The notes beneath the pieces are model-generated. The model had not been told where the DNA came from. It saw nothing but the letters and a program-made list of their open reading frames with translations, and ran no database searches. Made by a program: the position numbers and the translations under genes. Below are positions 12,247-23,159 of a stretch of DNA of 64,000 nt, in pieces. The stretch's first letter is position 1; every line of letters begins with the position of its first letter. This DNA is from Hydra vulgaris. Lineage: Eukaryota; Cnidaria; Hydrozoa; Anthoathecata; Hydridae. The stretch spans positions 22,997,501 through 23,061,500 of the forward strand of contig NC_088932.1 in NCBI RefSeq assembly GCF_038396675.1. Direction: 5' to 3'.

Positions 12247-12415
12247 TTTAGTTTGAAAGTACTGTGTCACACAGTACTTTCAAACTAAATTTGTATTAGG
12301 TATACCTAGGTATACTAGGTTTCACACAAGTATATCCCAAGTATACATACAGTGTGTGTATACTAGGGATATACTTGTGTTAAACCTAGTATACCTAGGT
12401 ATACCTAATACAAAT
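12247..12415. repeat. Two abutting palindromes (43 bp and 127 bp)
   Basis: 12247-12289 is a perfect palindrome with 21-bp arms around one base (TTTAGTTTGAAAGTACTGTG on the left). 12289-12415 is a second, imperfect palindrome with arms of about 60 bp that contain TATACCTAGGTATACTAGG, itself partly palindromic. No coding signal. Confidence 0.85.
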
Positions 12416-12449
12416 ATTCAGTGGACATACTTTGTTGATTGCTAGTATA

Positions 12450-12667
12450 CTAGGGACATACATACTCTAATACATAACAAAACATGTAATGTAAAATGGT
12501 AGCAATAATGCCATCATATATTACAAAATGTACACTGCAAATAGTACACTGCAAATTACTAGGGACATACATACTCTAATACATAACAAAACATGTAATG
12601 TAAAATGGTAGCAATAATGCCATCATATATTTCAAAATGTACACTGCAAATGTACACTGCAAATTAC
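12450..12667. repeat. 109-bp tandem duplication
   Basis: AGGGACATACATACTCTAAT starts at 12452 and again at 12561, and the following bases match almost perfectly for a full 109-bp unit. ATGTACACTGCAAAT recurs several more times at 12515-12682. Confidence 0.85.
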
Positions 12668-12725
12668 AAAATGTACACTGCAAAATAGATTATTAACATA
12701 TATTATATTATATACTTTAGTGATC

Positions 12726-12890
12726 TGTAACACTGACACTGTATATAGTATAATAACAAATATATTCGATATGTCAAATAGAATATATGATAATTATATA
12801 TTCTATTTGACAAATAGAAAATAAAATTATCAGATATTCTATTTGTCATATCGACTATATTTGTAATCTACTTTACAGTGTCACAAATGT
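12726..12890. repeat. Imperfect palindrome, AT-rich
   Basis: The segment around ACAAATATATTCGATATGTC (from 12756) returns inverted as GACAAATAG and ATATCGACTATATTTGT (to 12864). Outer matches such as CACTGACACTG and CAGTGTCAC extend it. It lies 150 bp inside the inferred hAT right end. Confidence 0.65.
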
Positions 12891-13032
12891 TACAAATAAT
12901 TTGTCATAATGACTATATTTGTAACTTTCTTAACAGTGTATAAAAGTATATATCATATTGTAACTATGTTACTAGTAACATAGATACAAAATGATATAAT
13001 CTTTGTATAATGTTTATAATCTATACCTGCGA

Positions 13033-13155
<123 letters not shown>

Positions 13156-13519
13156 ACGTTTATACATATATGTGTGAGTGTGTGTGTGTGTTTTTAACTA
13201 TTCTATTAACTAAATACAAACTGAAATTTTTTGTATTAATCATCTGTCAACAATGGATACAAAAAAGAATATTGCAATCTGTTTGTGCAATATGGGAAAA
13301 TGAAAAGAAGTTTTAGGAACTTATTATTCTGTTGATAAAAAATACAAACTGAAAATTTAGGAATCAACCATTCGTCAACTATAAGAACAAAAAGCAAAAT
13401 TGCAATCTGTTTTTTAAATTTACTTTATCATTAAAAAGTGGATTTTATTAATTTATAAAGTTTTATTATATTTGAATATATTTTTATTATTATGAAGTAT
13501 TAGTTAAGATTATTATTAA

Positions 13520-13534
13520 AACACACACACGCGT

Positions 13535-13585
<51 letters not shown>

Positions 13586-13594
13586 AACACACAT
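13520..13594. repeat. (CA)n microsatellite
   Basis: AC/CA run broken by GCGTACAT near 13530 and ATAA near 13583. Confidence 0.9.
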
Positions 13595-14643
13595 AGTAAC
13601 AATGTGTGTATGTGTGACTTACTGTTTATACACAAAATATTTTAATTTTTAATCATAACAATATTATATATACTATATGGATGACAATGGAAACTTTAAG
13701 TTGTTTTATGTTTCTGACTTTTTATGTAGTGGGATTACTTTGATTCAAAGTATAAACGTTATTCAAAGTTGCGAAAGTATGCGAAAAATGTATACAATAA
13801 TGTATGTTATGCTATAGCAAAATAACATAGCTATAGTAGGCTAACAAACTTCTTTAGATTTTACATGCTTAATAAATTTATAAACAAAAATTATGCAACT
13901 TATACAACAACCTGCTACACAAGCTGAGGCAGTGTATGAAGTATTCTGACTAATTTTTTTGAGAAAAATATCCGAAACATTTAATTTGTTTTTTAAGAAA
14001 CAACAACATTTAATAAACACAGTAAAACTTTAAATAATCAAAATATAAACTACCTTTAATACTTTGATGTTTGAGGTTTGAACAGTTTCATATAATTTCT
14101 TGCCATAATTACAACTTAAAAAAAAAAAGATTTGTATCAACCTATCCAAAAACGGTTCCAACCTTAATTTTGAGGACCAAAAAAACCGCCGATGGGTATT
14201 AATCTGCAAGGTCTCAGGTATCACCCAGATGTAAAAATTAAAATCTAATCTCTTTAGCCAAAGGAGAAAAATACATTTAAAGTTTTATAGCACTTTGCGC
14301 TACTAATCGCACTTGGAGCCCCCTCGTAAATCTATTTTGTTTGTTTTTTCACTTTTAGGTTATGGAGTTTTTAAAAAATATCAAAAACTCTTTACATCTA
14401 TGCGTTGGCTATAACCTAACAATAAAACCAGCTTTTTAACACTTGTGGTTTGTGTACAAGGACCTAAAGTATAGGGTATGGCACTAAAAGCCTCTTTAAA
14501 AAGAGACAACGGATGCTTTACCTTTTTATTCTAACCTTATTATTGCCTATGGAAGTTTCAAAATTCATTAAAATAAAGCCTTGACATGTACCTTTCAGGC
14601 GAAAAAATAGAAGCAAGATATCTTTTATCTTTTCAAAGATATA
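13595..14643. other. No gene seen
   Basis: AT-rich noncoding sequence. The reading frame at 14030-14224 on the minus strand has no recognisable motif and I do not treat it as a gene. Confidence 0.5.
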
Positions 14644-17125
14644 GCTCTTAAAGTAGAATTCTCGCCTTTGAATAAACAGCCAAAATATAGCAGCTTTTTG
14701 TGGTTTTTATGCTTTTTATAGATTCAAAGTTACATCAAATAACTAATTCAGTAACAATATCATGTGACTAGTGTATATGGGATTCTATGGCTGTTAGACT
14801 TCACATTTGTGTGTACTTTTTCTGCAAAAAGAGTACTTTTTTGTCCAAGTTTGTATAAAATACGGGGCAGAAAACACATTGTTAGAGGGATTTTTTCTAC
14901 TTGTTCTGAATTTAAAACATATAAAAACTTTTTTATATTTTAGTTGTTAAACCCACAGTTTTGCTTTGTTGTTTTTGTTTAAAATGATTGACCAAATATT
15001 GGATATACACGCAATAATAACAACTTTTTTAAATTTAAATAAGAAATATATCTTTACTGAAATGGGTTTTAACAAGACATCAAACAAAAGAAAATCCCAT
15101 TTAACCTTAATCTCCCATTGAAAAAACACATACATACAGACATGAAATAATTTTAGGAGCATGGTAGAACATTGCATGGGCTTTTGGGGTGACTGAAACT
15201 GGGAGTTGAAGGTATGAGTTCTTAAAGTCTTTGATATGTTGAACATATGCAGTATTTAATGTCCTTGCAAAACAGGAGCTAACAACACTCTTAAAATGTT
15301 GGAATGTTTTTACAAAAACCAAGTATATGATCTTTTCTCTTTCAACAATTTTTTGCAAAACATTCATATTCTTCAAAAGCTTATGACAATCATTCCCAAC
15401 AAACTCTCCACCATGATGGGGTTGTAATTTCAACTTAAGAAGTAATGGCCAATCTTTTTCTTTAGGCCATATCTTTAGCATTGATTTGTTAAGATGATTT
15501 ACAATTCCAAAGAGAAGATGAAGTTCCATTCCACAACCTTGGGCAAATAATCAGTTTTTGTTGATGGCCTTGTTTGTGAGATTTTGGAAACTTTGAATAA
15601 ACTTTCAACCTTTCAACCAGCCATTGTAAAATTTTCCCTAAATTTTGTTTCAACAATTTTTGAATTTGTAGTCTTGTTTGATGTTACAGCCAGTTCTTGG
15701 ATCTTTTTAGACCAGTATTGATTTGAACTTGAATCATGTCCAAAATAGTTAGAGAAGTTCTTGATATGCACTGAGCTCTGGAGGGACCTGGAGTAGTAGT
15801 TAACGCTTTACCACTTTCTCTGCTCAACCTAATTGTGCCCGGTGGAGAGGATACCTTTTGAGTTATTACAGAGGACGCAAATTTTTCAGCAGTTCTGGAA
15901 TCAAATGCTATCATTTTTTTGAAGTTTTTAAATTTGGAGACTTGTGAACAATCATGTGTTATTTCTCTCTTGACTACACTGAGACAGTTTGAGCATAGTT
16001 CATCAAAGCTACTTGATGGTTCTTTCAAATCTTGATCGGTTAAAAAAGTGAGCTTTGTAGAATGTCCTTTTAGTTGGTTAAACTGGAAAATTAAACAATT
16101 ACAAGAATCAAATCCTCTGGTCTGTGGTCTAATAACAACTTTGTTAATAAGTCATGTAGCTTGGGAAGAGGCAAATTTCTATCGTCTTTGCCATACTTTT
16201 GTATCATTGCTCTGCAGGAATTGCATATGCCCAATGGAGCTCTGTCATCCTTAAAATCAATGGAATTTCCAGAAAAATTACCTAGTATTCTTTCCTTGAT
16301 GAAATCAAAAATATGCCTGTCATATTTTGAAAAATAAAAGTAGCGTACTGATTGCTGACTTAATGAGTATTTCTTTTATATGGCATTTCAGTGTTAAAAA
16401 AACTGATCATTGAAAAATAACTTCAATACAATCTTGTGTTGGAAAAAAATCCTTTTAGCTGATTAGGCTGTTGACTGCTTAAATGTAATTACTTTAATGC
16501 TATGGCTTTTCCCGGAATATAAGAAACATTTGTTTTCACATTTTTAAATAGTAGGAAAAACTTGGTCAAAGCAATAAAAGATTTTAGGAGATACTTCAGT
16601 ACAATAAAAAAAGCACAATAAGGTTATAAATATTTGATTTATGTAAAAAAACTTGATTCTAACATTATTTTGAAATTATTTTAAAAATTACCAATTAATT
16701 TTGAATTTAAATTTCGAAAGTAATTTTTACAATATGATAAAAAGTTTTTATCATATCCAATATTTGGTCAATCATTTTAAACAAAACTACAAAGCTAACC
16801 TGTGGGTTTAACAACTAAAATATAAAGAAGTTTTTATGTGTTTTAAATTCAGAACAACTAGAAAAAACGCCTCTAACTATGTGTTTTCTGCCCCATATTT
16901 TATACAAACTTGAACAAAAAAAGCACTCTTTTTGCAGAAAAAGTACACACAAATGTGATGTCTAACAGCCATAGAATTCCATATCCACTAGTCACATGGT
17001 ATTGTTGCTAATTAGTTATTTATTAGTTATTTGATGTAACTTTAAATCTTTATAAAGCATAAAAACCACAAAAAGCTGCTATATTTTGGCCATTTTTTCA
17101 AAGGCGAGAATTCTACTTTAAGAGC
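14644..17125 (-). mobile_element. Unnamed transposon family, copy A, with inverted ends over 300 bp
   Basis: 14644-14962 and 16796-17125 are inverted copies of each other. Shared landmarks, read inward from the left, are GCTCTTAAAGTAGAATTCTC, AAAATATAGCAGCTTTTTGTG, TAACAGCCATAGAATTCC-like sequence, and GTTGTTAAACCCACAG at the inner edge. A few small indels separate the arms. TTAA lies four bases inside each end, and no clear target duplication is visible outside. The 1.8 kb between the arms encodes one decayed protein on the minus strand (15107-16336). I cannot assign the protein or ends to a named superfamily; Kolobok-like TTAA elements are one possibility. Confidence 0.8.
15107..16336 (-). 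pseudogene. Unnamed transposon-associated protein (HGGEFVGNDC family), copy A
   Basis: Read from 16336 downward: IFDFIKERILGNFSGNSIDF, then a cysteine pair ICNSCR, then CNCLICQFNQLKGHSTK with CSNCLSVVKREITHDC, which together suggest a zinc-binding N-terminus. Next is KFKNFKKMIAFDSRTAEKFA followed by GTIRLSRESGK. After a gap, 15107-15529 gives MELHLLFGIVNHLNK, KLQPHHGGEFVGNDCHKLLK and LPVSVTPKAHAMFYH. The same order of blocks is seen in copy B. The middle block found in copy B (KIGMNCGGNYFK) is not found here, so copy A appears internally deleted. No DDE motif that I can name is visible. Function unknown; a role in mobility is inferred from the flanking inverted ends. Confidence 0.65.
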
Positions 17126-17392
17126 TTGAAAACAACTTTTCTGGACTTAAGAAATTTTTAAATCTGAGTTAAAAAATAGATGCAGAAGAAAAGATTTGAT
17201 CTGACCAATTGATGGATTTCAATTGATGGATTTCTACTTTTTTTATTAATTGATGTGTTTCTACTTTTATAACTATAACTTTACTCAGAAATAAGATTTT
17301 TTTATGATTTAAATTTCTATTGGAAAAAAAAACTTTTTACCAATCGAAATACAATGTCAAAAAATACATCTTTTTGAAGACTTGATATAATA

Positions 17393-17457
17393 AGGGGGCA
17401 AAATTCTCTCATTTAGTATTTCTTTCAGAAATACTAAATGAGAGAATTTTGCCCCCT
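17393..17457. repeat. Perfect 31-bp-stem hairpin
   Basis: AGGGGGCAAAATTCTCTCAT starts the left arm; the arms are perfect and only TTC (17424-17426) separates them. It lies about 130 bp upstream of a psq-type helix-turn-helix reading frame. Confidence 0.9.
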
Positions 17458-17614
17458 AATTATATTAAATGGAGATGCACTTTGATTAGATAATTAATAT
17501 TAAATGCCCTCATTTAGTTTACTTAATTAATTTCTCAAGTCATGTTGGTCTTATAACCAACTGAAATAAATTAAATTTATTGACAACGATGCCTCGAAAC
17601 AATTATCGACAACA

Positions 17615-17863
17615 ATGCCTCGAAACAACAATAAAAAATCCGTTACCATTTATAGCAAAGAGCAAATAGAAAAAACCATTGCAAAAATTAAAATTGGTGA
17701 ATTGAGTTGCAAGCGAGCTGTAGAACTGTACAGTATACCTCGAAGGACACTAGGAGACACTGGCTTAAAAATCAAAATCTGGTTACACCTTCCGAGAAAT
17801 TTGAGATTAAAGTTAGATGGTCTCTACAACATTTTCAACATAAAAAATATGCCGGTTGAATAA
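17615..17863 (+). pseudogene. Psq-type helix-turn-helix fragment of pogo-like transposase
   Basis: The frame starts MPRNNNKKSVTIYSKEQIEK and continues KIGELSCKRAVELYSIPRRT followed by LGD. This is the pattern of the pipsqueak-type HTH found at the N-terminus of pogo-group (Tigger/Jerky) transposases and in related host DNA-binding proteins. The usual length is over 400 residues; this frame stops after 82 and the part after LGD has no recognisable match, so it is probably a truncated transposon copy. The start codon region is duplicated: GATGCCTCGAAACAA at 17589 and AATGCCTCGAAACAA at 17614. A one-exon start of a spliced gene is less likely but not excluded. Confidence 0.6.
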
Positions 17864-18779
17864 ATTATGGGTAAATACCTATCAATGTTCTATTTAATGA
17901 TATGAATGTAATTTTTTCTAGATTTTATATGCTTTTGTTAAAATAGAACTTAATAGATTTATTAAACTTAATAGACTTATTAAACTTAATAGATTTATGG
18001 GGATTTTGTTCAAAATGTTTAGTTCCTATTTGAGGCTCAAACGCACCAACTAGAAAGTAAAATTTTATACGTCACTTTTAGTACTGTCAGTTTCTATCAA
18101 AATGATGCAAATATCATCACAACTTTAAAACTGAATATAGACATAGACTATTTAAAGGGCTTTTAGTCAAAAAAGGAAAAGAGCAATTATCTTTTCATTT
18201 AGCTGATTTATGGGGTATCAAAGTGAGGCGACTCGAGGAGCCGCTTTTACTGTTTTTGAAGAAATGTTTTTTAATTCTTTCAGCCTTTTATAATTTTTGT
18301 TACGGTAATTATATTTTTTGCTTTATAAAGTCAAAAGGGTACAAAAAAAGGGAAAATGTAAACTTTTCTAGCCTGCTGCTTTATTTATTGCTTTTTTAAG
18401 AACATGTTTACTTTTAAATAATTATTATTTCAAAGTAAACTTCACGTTTACTTGTATAATAATTAAAAGTCAAAGTAAAGAAAGCACCACGAAAAGTTTT
18501 ATTTTTTCTTTCTGAACAAAAATTGTTCTTAAAACACATAAAAAATTCTTTTTTGAACAATTTTCTTACAACAAAACAGGGTTTAAATTGTTTGGAACAA
18601 GACACGCTTTACAAAACAGTGATTCAACTTTGACAAAAAATATTCTGTATTTGAAAAAAAGCATAAATTTGGACTAAAGATCTTCATCTTATTCAGCCTT
18701 TAATCTTAAGGTGCTTGCTGTTTTAGACTAGCACGCAGTCAAACAACTGCTTTCCGTAATTGGGGTTGTCCAAACCTCT
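17864..18779. other. No gene seen; small hairpins
   Basis: AT-rich noncoding sequence. 18405-18480 contains self-complementary copies of GTTTACTTTTAAATAATTAT, and 18505-18570 contains inverted AACAATTTT-type segments. No coding block recognised. Confidence 0.5.
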
Positions 18780-19329
18780 TTTGTATTTTTCTCAATGGGA
18801 GCTGAAGACTAAATGAAGTGCCTCAGACAATTGCTCACGAAAGCGATCAAGCCCAATGTTGTAAATTTTGATAAACTCTTTGATGTGATCGAAAACTACG
18901 TAAATTTTTGGAGTGACTGTGATCCGCATAGTTATGTAGCATTCTTGAAATGAATTGATATGAACTGAAATGCATTGATGCTGGCTCAAGAGACCTGTAT
19001 TGTTGAGAAGCTTTATGCAGTCATTTCCAGCAAACTCTCCGCAGTGGTAGGATTGAATATTCAAATGCACCTTTTAAGGCTATTCCTGGCTTACTACTGG
19101 GAAGGAGCCAGTAGGCTTCTTGCCAGATTCTCTAAAGGCCCTTTTTAAAATGATTCATCACCCCAAGCAAAAGGTTCAGTTCCATTGGAGGAATAAGTTT
19201 TATGGCAGCTTTAGAAGCTTTCAACACATCATGCACGTTAGGTTGCTATAACACGTTATGTTGCTTAAGCAAGTACTTGCCCTTCAGCATTAAAAAATTT
19301 ATGTATATTAAGAAAAAACAATCCAGTAG

Positions 19330-19492
19330 AATTATATGTAATGTACATAATGTACATAATGTACATTAAAAATAATGTACATAATAATGTACAATGTACA
19401 TAATAATGTACATAATAATGTACAATAATGTACATAATAATACAAAATGTAAAAATAATGTACATAATAATGTACAAAAATAATGTACATAA
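19330..19492. repeat. (TAATGTACA)n-type minisatellite
   Basis: Repeats of ATAATGTACA with variants, about 15 units. It abuts the 5'-truncated LINE fragment that follows. Confidence 0.85.
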
Positions 19493-20160
19493 ATACGCCC
19501 ACTCCAGGCCGTTACTCCGGGAAATAAAAGTTCTTAATGTCTATGAGTTAAACGTGTTCCAAAACTTGTTATTCATGTTTAAATATCAAAATGACATGCT
19601 TCCGAAATCCTTTAATAACCGATTACTAAAAATTAATTATAAATACTTAACGAGGTGCTCTATCCATAATTTTAATTTACCTAAGTCAACTCTTGAAACA
19701 TCTGATTACTCAATTTCATATAGAGGGCCTCGTCTGTGGAACATAGTTTTTAATGAAAATATGAAAGGTATAACTTCAATAAATTGTTTTAAAAATATAG
19801 TTAAACAGTATTTACTTGAATTAACAGACACAAACATATTTTTGTATTTTTAAAAGAAAAAAGAAAATCTTGTAATAATTCTTACCGTATGTATTTATTT
19901 AATTTTTGCAATTTGTCGTATTCTTGTTGTAATTATGTTTTAGCTTGTTTTATATAACAAGTATTTGTAAGTATGTATGATGAGAACTTTGTGAAAAATA
20001 TTTTACGATTACTATAGGGGCTTGATGACAAGACTTCTGTTTTCTACTTGCTCCTGTCGTTATTAGTTGTTTTTTTTTAATTTAAATTTTATTGCTAAAA
20101 ATTGTAAAACAAGATCGTTGTAAAATGTTTACAAATGACGAACAAATATTTCTATTTATT
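19493..20160 (+). pseudogene. 5'-truncated LINE, C-terminal end and 3' UTR
   Basis: 19499-19853 reads HSRPLLREIKVLNVYELNVF, MFKYQNDMLPKSF and SISYRGPRLWN, then a stop. The same block closes the LINEs at 20757-23574 (ITYRGPYLFN) and 42665-44680 (ISFRGPFLWN). The coding frame before it is absent. The 3' UTR holds a degenerate copy (GATGACAAGACTTCT near 20023) of the stem-loop seen in the two other copies. The right border is placed near 20160, where the frame of copy B resumes. Confidence 0.75.
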
Positions 20161-20799
20161 TCTAAGCATCCTCTGCTTGGATGAGAGGCTCGTGAATTAC
20201 ATTCAAATACTTCTTTGTCTGCAATTTGCTTCCTCTTGAATGTGAATTGTACAGCTGGAATTGAGAATGGATTATTGATTCGATTGTTCTTGATTTTCCT
20301 TATGACTGCAAATTGTCTGAGGTGATTTCACACCAGCAGCAGGGAGTGAGACTGGATTCCACATAAGATGTTAGCAGCTTTCATGTCACACGCAATGAAG
20401 ATTAGTGTGTGGACAATCCCTAAAAGAACAAATATTGATTTGAAGTTCACTTAGTTTTCTGGGAGGTTTTCAGCTATTGCCACAATTAGTTGCTACTTGA
20501 CACAAGAATCCAGATAGGTGGAGCCAGTGAGGGTTGTTGATATACATTCTGTGTGTGGGATCTCCTGATTTCAATGATGCTCAAGCTAAACTTAAAGTAG
20601 TTTCCACCACAATTCATCCCAATTTTGGTTATGCTGCTTGATTTGGAAAATTCTCCTTTTTTAGACACTAAGGCAACAAACTCAGATAGACTGATGCAAT
20701 ACACGATCAGATGTCTTTTATGAACAACCCTGTCACAAAATTCCACAAAAATTAATAATTCTAAAATTGTATGTTATAAAAGAATTATCAATAAAACTT

Positions 20800-22957
20800 C
20801 TACTCAAAAATTTAAGGACTTGCTATCAGCAACAAATTGGCAAAAGGTCTTACAAAAATGTAACTTAGGAAACACAAACTCAGCGTCCATTAATTTATAA
20901 ATTAATTTATTTTACAATATAACAAAAGGTTTTCCAACTCAAGAAAAAGAAATTAAAAAAAAATATTTAAATTGTCCATGGGTAACAAAAGAAACAAGAA
21001 AATCCTCAAAACAAAAACAAAAACTATAGGTAAAATACTTAAAAAATAGAAGCGAAGTGAACCTAACCCTCTACAAGCAATACAAAAACCTATTTGAAAA
21101 ATAAAAAAAATATATATAAAGTTTTATATTGTTCTAATCAAATACAAAAATTTAATTGAGACTTAAAAAAGACATGGGACATTATGAAGGAAATAATTGG
21201 TAAAAGTAAATCTAAATTTAACAAAATGCCTTCTAGAGTAATAGTTAATGAAAGTGAATCAAACAACAAGCGAGATATTTCCAATGAATTTAACAACTAC
21301 TTCGCCAACATTGGTGCTGATCTTGCATTAAAAATTCAATGCCCAAAAATAAATTTAAAAGTTACTTAACAGGCTCACACTGCTCTTTAAATTTCAATGA
21401 AATAAATCAAGACGAACTTGAAATAGCTATTAAATCACTTAAAATTAAGTCCCCAGGAATCGATGATATCTTTTGCAAAGTAGTGTCAGATGTTTTTGAG
21501 GAGATACGTAATCCAATTTACCAAGTATTTAATTCATCAGTTACAAGAAGTGTTGTACCTGGAAACTAAAAATCTCTTAAATTATACCAATCTATTAATC
21601 AGGAGAAACCAATTCTTTAAACAGTTATAGAGCAATCTCAATTCTTTCGGTATTCTCAAAACTTCTAAAGCGACTAATCTATAATAAATTAAATGAATAT
21701 TTAAGAACTAACAAAATAATCAATAAAGATCAGTATGGTTTTCAAAAGCTACACTCAACTGAGCATGCAATCCTTGACCTCTCAAATAGTATAAGTAGAT
21801 CATTTAAAAAAAAAATTCACATTAGGGATCTTTATTGATCTGTCAAAAGCATTTGACACCGTCAACCATGAGATTTTACTAACGAAATTAAAAACTATGG
21901 TATAAAAAATCAAGCTTAAAATTGGTTTGAAAACCTTAATAACAGACAACAGTGTGTTACTATAGATAGAAAAAGCAACTCAAATTTACTAAAAACAAAA
22001 TGTGGTGTACCCTAAAGTTCCATTCTTGCTCCTCTTTTGTTTCTTATTTATATAAACGATCTTCCAAACGTCTCTAATATCTTTAAAACTATAATGTTTG
22101 CCGACGATGCAAACTTATTTTACTCGTCAAAGACAATCAAAGACCTCTTTGAAAAAACAAATGCTGAACTAAAAAAAATTAATATATAGTTTTAATCAAA
22201 TAAACTGTCACTCAATATTAAAATAACTAAGTATATACTATTCCACTCTAATCAACAAATTAAAAAAATACCCCTGAACCTACCAACAATTAATATAGAA
22301 AATATAACCATCAAAAAAGCTCTGAATACAAAGTTTTTAGGAGTTCTAATTGATGAGCACATCTCCTGGAAACCCCACATAAACTACATAAACACAAAAA
22401 TATCAAAGAACGTAGGTTTACTTTACAAGGCAAGACCATTTTTGTCACAAAAAAGTCTAAAACTTATCTACTTTTCATTCATACATAGCTATCTCATGTA
22501 TGCCAATATAGCATGGGGCAGTCCTCACAAATCTAAATTAGATCCACTTTATTTACTTCAAAAACAAGCCTCAAAACTAGTATACAACAAAAACAAATTT
22601 ACTCATGCTCAACTCTTACTGGAACAAATGAATGCACTAAATATATTTTAAATATATGTTTTTCAAAATATACTTTTCATGTTTAAATTAAAACTAAGTC
22701 TGGTTCCAGAACATTTTACAGCACACTTTTTTAAAAACAATATAAATAAATACAATACAAGAGCAACAGGCAACTTTAAGATACCTTTTGAAACAACAAG
22801 AATCTCAAAATTTTCAATTACATATCGTGGTCCCTATTTATTTAACAAATTAGTTTCCAGAAACGAATCACTATTAAACTTAAATAACGAACACTCTCTG
22901 AAAATAAAGCTAAAAACTACGATAATCAAATTAAAGAACTATAAGGAATTTTTTTAA
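20800..22957 (+). pseudogene. LINE reverse transcriptase, decayed
   Basis: Pieces in order: FPTQEKEIKKKYLNCPWVTK (about 20935), RDISNEFNNYFANIGADLA (21273-21330), DELEIAIKSLKIKSPGIDDI (21412-21470), GIFIDLSKAFDTVNHEILL (about 21828-21885, RT motif with the first catalytic Asp), MFADDANLF (about 22096, the catalytic Asp pair), LGVLIDEHISWKPHI (about 22340), then LLYKARPFLSQKSLKLIY and SITYRGPYLFN. The order is that of Jockey/CR1-type LINE RTs. The endonuclease is not seen, consistent with 5' truncation. More than ten stops or frameshifts are present. Confidence 0.8.
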
Positions 22958-23123
22958 ATTTGAATAAAAAAATAAATAAATTTAACTTAACTTTTAATAC
23001 AAATCGATAAAAATAATAATATTAATATTATTATTATTATTATAACAAGGCATATATGTAACACACATATATACCACGTATGCAACTGATTTTTTATGTG
23101 TATTACACGTTTCTGAAAAAAGT

Positions 23124-23159
23124 ACTCGATGACAAGACTGACTTAAGTCTTCTGCGAGT
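23124..23159 (+). repeat. Bipartite stem-loop in LINE 3' UTR
   Basis: Outer stem ACTCG (23124-23128) pairs with CGAGT (23155-23159); inner stem AAGACT (23134-23139) pairs with AGTCTT (23146-23151). The equivalent site of another LINE copy is at 44506-44537 with a compensating change in the inner stem. Confidence 0.75.

Noticed and set aside
14644-14962. LTR of a retrotransposon
   Set aside because: The partner at 16796-17125 is inverted, not direct, and no RT or primer-binding site lies between.
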